Shown here in pieces: positions 5,735 through 7,544 of a DNA stretch of 7,544 nt; the stretch's first letter is position 1; each line of letters opens with the position of its first letter. Under the pieces are notes generated by a model. It was not told the DNA's origin and searched no databases. It saw only the letters and a list, made by a program, of their open reading frames with translations. Source of the stretch: Pseudomonadota bacterium (GTDB lineage: Bacteria > Pseudomonadota > Alphaproteobacteria > Micropepsales > Micropepsaceae); the NCBI GenBank assembly GCA_021808875.1, contig JAKBAU010000177.1, positions 1 to 7,544 on the forward strand. Reading direction: 5' to 3'. A program made the position numbers and the translations under genes.

Positions 5735-7018
5735 ATGACTGTTCAAGACGGCCTGCAGGCCATGAAGCTGCAGGATCTCAAAGCCAAATCCCCCACTGAA
5801 CTGCTCGCTTTCGCCGAAGAGCTTGAAATCGAAAACGCGTCGTCCATGCGCAAGCAGGACATGATGTTTGCTATTCTCAAGGAACTGGCAGAGCGCGACG
5901 TCGAAATCACTGGCGGAGGCACGCTCGAAGTGCTGCAGGATGGTTTTGGCTTTCTGCGCTCCCCGGAGTCGAATTATCTTGCAGGTCCCGATGATATCTA
6001 CGTCAGCCCCTCACAGATCCGGCGGTTTGGCCTTAGAACCGGCGATACGGTGGACGGACCCATTCGCAGTCCCAAGGATGGCGAGCGCTATTTTGCGCTT
6101 CTGAAGGTATCGACAATCAATTTTGAGCCCCCGGAAGCGACCAAGCACAAGGTGCATTTCGACAATCTGACGCCGCTTTATCCGACAGAGTGGCTGAAGA
6201 TGGAGATCGAGGATCCCACATTGAAGGATCGCACTGGCCGGGTGATCGATATTGTGGCACCGCAGGGCAAGGGCCAGCGCGCGCTCATCACCGCGCCTCC
6301 TCGGACTGGTAAAACCGTTATCCTGCAGAACATCGCACGGGCGATCGCGGCTAACCATCCGGAGTGCTACCTGATCGTGCTGCTCATCGACGAGCGGCCC
6401 GAGGAAGTCACCGACATGCAGCGTACGGTGAAGGGAGAAGTGATTTCCTCGACCTTCGACGAACCGGCGCAGCGCCATGTGCAGGTGGCCGAAATGGTTA
6501 TCGAAAAGGCCAAGCGGCTCGTCGAGCACAAACGCGACGTGATCATATTGCTCGATTCGATCACCCGTCTTGGCCGTGCCTATAACACCGTAGTGCCGTC
6601 TTCGGGCAAGGTTCTGACCGGCGGCGTCGATGCCAATGCGCTACAGCGGCCCAAGCGCTTTTTTGGCGCCGCGCGCAATATCGAGGAAGGCGGGTCGCTG
6701 ACGATCATCGCCACCGCTCTGATCGACACCGGCAGCCGCATGGACGAAGTGATTTTCGAAGAGTTCAAGGGCACAGGTAATTCGGAAATCATCCTCGACC
6801 GCAAAGTTGCCGACAAGCGTGTGTTTCCGGCGATCGATATCCTGCGCTCCGGTACCCGCAAGGACGAGCTGCTGGCTGACAAGGGCACGCTGTCGAAGAT
6901 GTATGTGTTGCGCCGGATTCTGGCGCCGATGGGCACGGTTGATGCCATCGAGTTCCTGCTCGATAAGCTACGTTCGTCCAAGAACAACGCCGATTTCTTC
7001 GAGAGCATGAACACCTAG
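5735..7018 (+). CDS. rho: Transcription termination factor Rho
   Basis: Rho is the hexameric RNA-dependent ATPase and helicase that ends transcription at C-rich, unstructured RNA sites. With this start it has 427 residues. The N-terminal helical domain (11-55) is followed by the cold-shock-like RNA-binding fold with DGFGFLRS (69-76) and [12 protein letters not shown] (87-98). The motor domain has the P-loop APPRTGKT (187-194), [10 protein letters not shown] (216-225), Walker [12 protein letters not shown] (268-278), the Q-loop region at 286-303, and the R-loop KGTGN (345-349). The P-loop reads PRTGKT where E. coli has PKAGKT. The start is not settled: ATG 5735 has an AGG 10 bases upstream, while ATG 5762 lacks a Shine-Dalgarno but gives 418 residues, nearer the E. 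coli length and N-terminus. A frame extension to a TTG at 5678 is unlikely to be translated. The 223-base gap before it holds a promoter candidate and a foldable leader. Confidence 0.96.
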   Translation: MTVQDGLQAMKLQDLKAKSPTELLAFAEELEIENASSMRKQDMMFAILKELAERDVEITGGGTLEVLQDGFGFLRSPESNYLAGPDDIYVSPSQIRRFGLRTGDTVDGPIRSPKDGERYFALLKVSTINFEPPEATKHKVHFDNLTPLYPTEWLKMEIEDPTLKDRTGRVIDIVAPQGKGQRALITAPPRTGKTVILQNIARAIAANHPECYLIVLLIDERPEEVTDMQRTVKGEVISSTFDEPAQRHVQVAEMVIEKAKRLVEHKRDVIILLDSITRLGRAYNTVVPSSGKVLTGGVDANALQRPKRFFGAARNIEEGGSLTIIATALIDTGSRMDEVIFEEFKGTGNSEIILDRKVADKRVFPAIDILRSGTRKDELLADKGTLSKMYVLRRILAPMGTVDAIEFLLDKLRSSKNNADFFESMNT

Positions 7019-7045
7019 GGGCGGGGATCACATCGTCTTGGTTCA

Positions 7046-7068
7046 GGGAGGCCCCATAGTGGCCTCTA
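7046..7068 (+). terminator. GC-rich hairpin after rho, possible terminator
   Basis: GAGGCC at 7048-7053 pairs with GGCCTC at 7061-7066 around a 7-base loop, 29 bases after the rho stop. A G-U pair can extend the stem by one. Only a weak T content follows (tatt), so as an intrinsic terminator it would be poor. It may instead protect the rho mRNA 3' end. Confidence 0.35.
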
Positions 7069-7098
7069 TTGACCAGGGCTTTGTGGCGGGCGCACAGT
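7069..7098 (+). promoter_or_regulatory. Weak promoter candidate for the HD-domain gene
   Basis: TTGACC at 7069-7074 matches five of six -35 positions. The best -10 partner, CACAGT at 7093-7098 after 18 bases, matches only three. It sits right after the post-rho hairpin and 22 bases before the next start codon, so placement is plausible but the sequence support is thin. Confidence 0.18.
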
Positions 7099-7120
7099 GT
7101 TGGTGAAACCGAGGGCGTAG

Positions 7121-7544
7121 ATGATGGCCGAGGAAGAACACGAGCGTGCCCATTTTCGGGCCATGAGCCAGAGCACGGCTGAGGACTGGAGCAAGATCAG
7201 CAGCGCCGCACATAGTTTCAACCGGGCATTACCGGAACGGGTTCTCGCCCATCTGAAGCTGCTCGAAGGGGATTGCGGCGGGTTTGCTGTCGATCGACTG
7301 GAACATTGCCTGCAATCGGCCAGCCTAGCCTACCGCGATGGTATGGACGAGGAGTATGTGGTTTGTGCGCTTCTTCATGACATCGGTGACACGCTTGCTG
7401 GACATAATCATGCCGAGCTTGCGGCGACGATCCTAAGGCCCTTCGTCAGTGAAGAAAATTGGTGGATGCTGCAGCACCACGGCATTTTCCAGGGCTATTA
7501 CTTTTTCCATCACCTCGGCCTTGATCGCAATCTGCGCGATAAGT
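7121..7544 (+). CDS. HD-domain metalloenzyme-like protein, N-terminal part (cut by window edge)
   Basis: The frame opens with ATG ATG at 7121, has GAGGG at 7111-7115, and runs off the right edge after 141 codons. The product carries a clear HD-domain metal-binding pattern: H62 in LEHCLQSA, H86-D87 in ALLHDIGD, H95 and H97 in GHNHAEL, and H119/H120 in LQHHGIFQGYYFFHH. The layout resembles the small HD proteins related to the di-iron oxygenases MIOX and PhnZ rather than the signalling HD-GYP or RelA types. Similar proteins of about 200 residues are, from memory, common as uncharacterised genes in alphaproteobacteria. The substrate is unknown and I cannot say whether it is an oxygenase or a phosphohydrolase. 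It is separated from rho by 102 bases, so it may be its own unit. The first or second ATG could be the start. Confidence 0.85.
   Translation, partial: MMAEEEHERAHFRAMSQSTAEDWSKISSAAHSFNRALPERVLAHLKLLEGDCGGFAVDRLEHCLQSASLAYRDGMDEEYVVCALLHDIGDTLAGHNHAELAATILRPFVSEENWWMLQHHGIFQGYYFFHHLGLDRNLRDK

Overview
This window looks like a conserved housekeeping stretch of an alphaproteobacterial chromosome. The base composition is moderately GC-rich. The Rho N-terminus ([18 protein letters not shown]), a HemJ-type protoporphyrinogen oxidase, a ferrochelatase with a cysteine-bearing tail, and the ppsR-maf-aroE-coaE and hemE-hemH-hemJ-rho gene orders all point that way. Rhodospirillales, possibly Acetobacteraceae, is my best guess; it rests on remembered family resemblance, not on a search. 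I see no insertion sequence, phage gene, CRISPR array, tRNA or rRNA.

Layout: positions 1-2689 hold a tightly packed minus-strand cluster, read in the order ppsR, maf, aroE, coaE. Each junction is a 4-base ATGA overlap, and coaE is cut by the left edge. A 304-base divergent spacer (2690-2993) follows; it probably holds promoters for both directions. The plus strand then carries hemE, hemH and hemJ, again joined by 4-base overlaps. A 223-base gap comes next, with a good candidate promoter and a foldable leader, followed by rho. After a 102-base gap with a GC-rich hairpin, the start of an HD-domain metalloenzyme gene runs off the right edge.

How the genes work together: hemE, hemJ and hemH supply the uroporphyrinogen decarboxylation, protoporphyrinogen oxidation and iron insertion steps of haem synthesis. 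The coproporphyrinogen oxidase step is not in the window. The minus-strand cluster combines unrelated core functions: control of PEP synthase or pyruvate phosphate dikinase (PpsR), a house-cleaning nucleotide pyrophosphatase (Maf), the shikimate pathway (AroE) and the last step of CoA synthesis (CoaE). Rho is the transcription termination factor.

I found no convincing undescribed system. The points most worth a second look are the probable iron-sulfur ligand cysteines in the ferrochelatase tail, the structured leader before rho, the altered substrate-pocket motifs of AroE, and a small ORF that overlaps the ppsR start by 4 bases.
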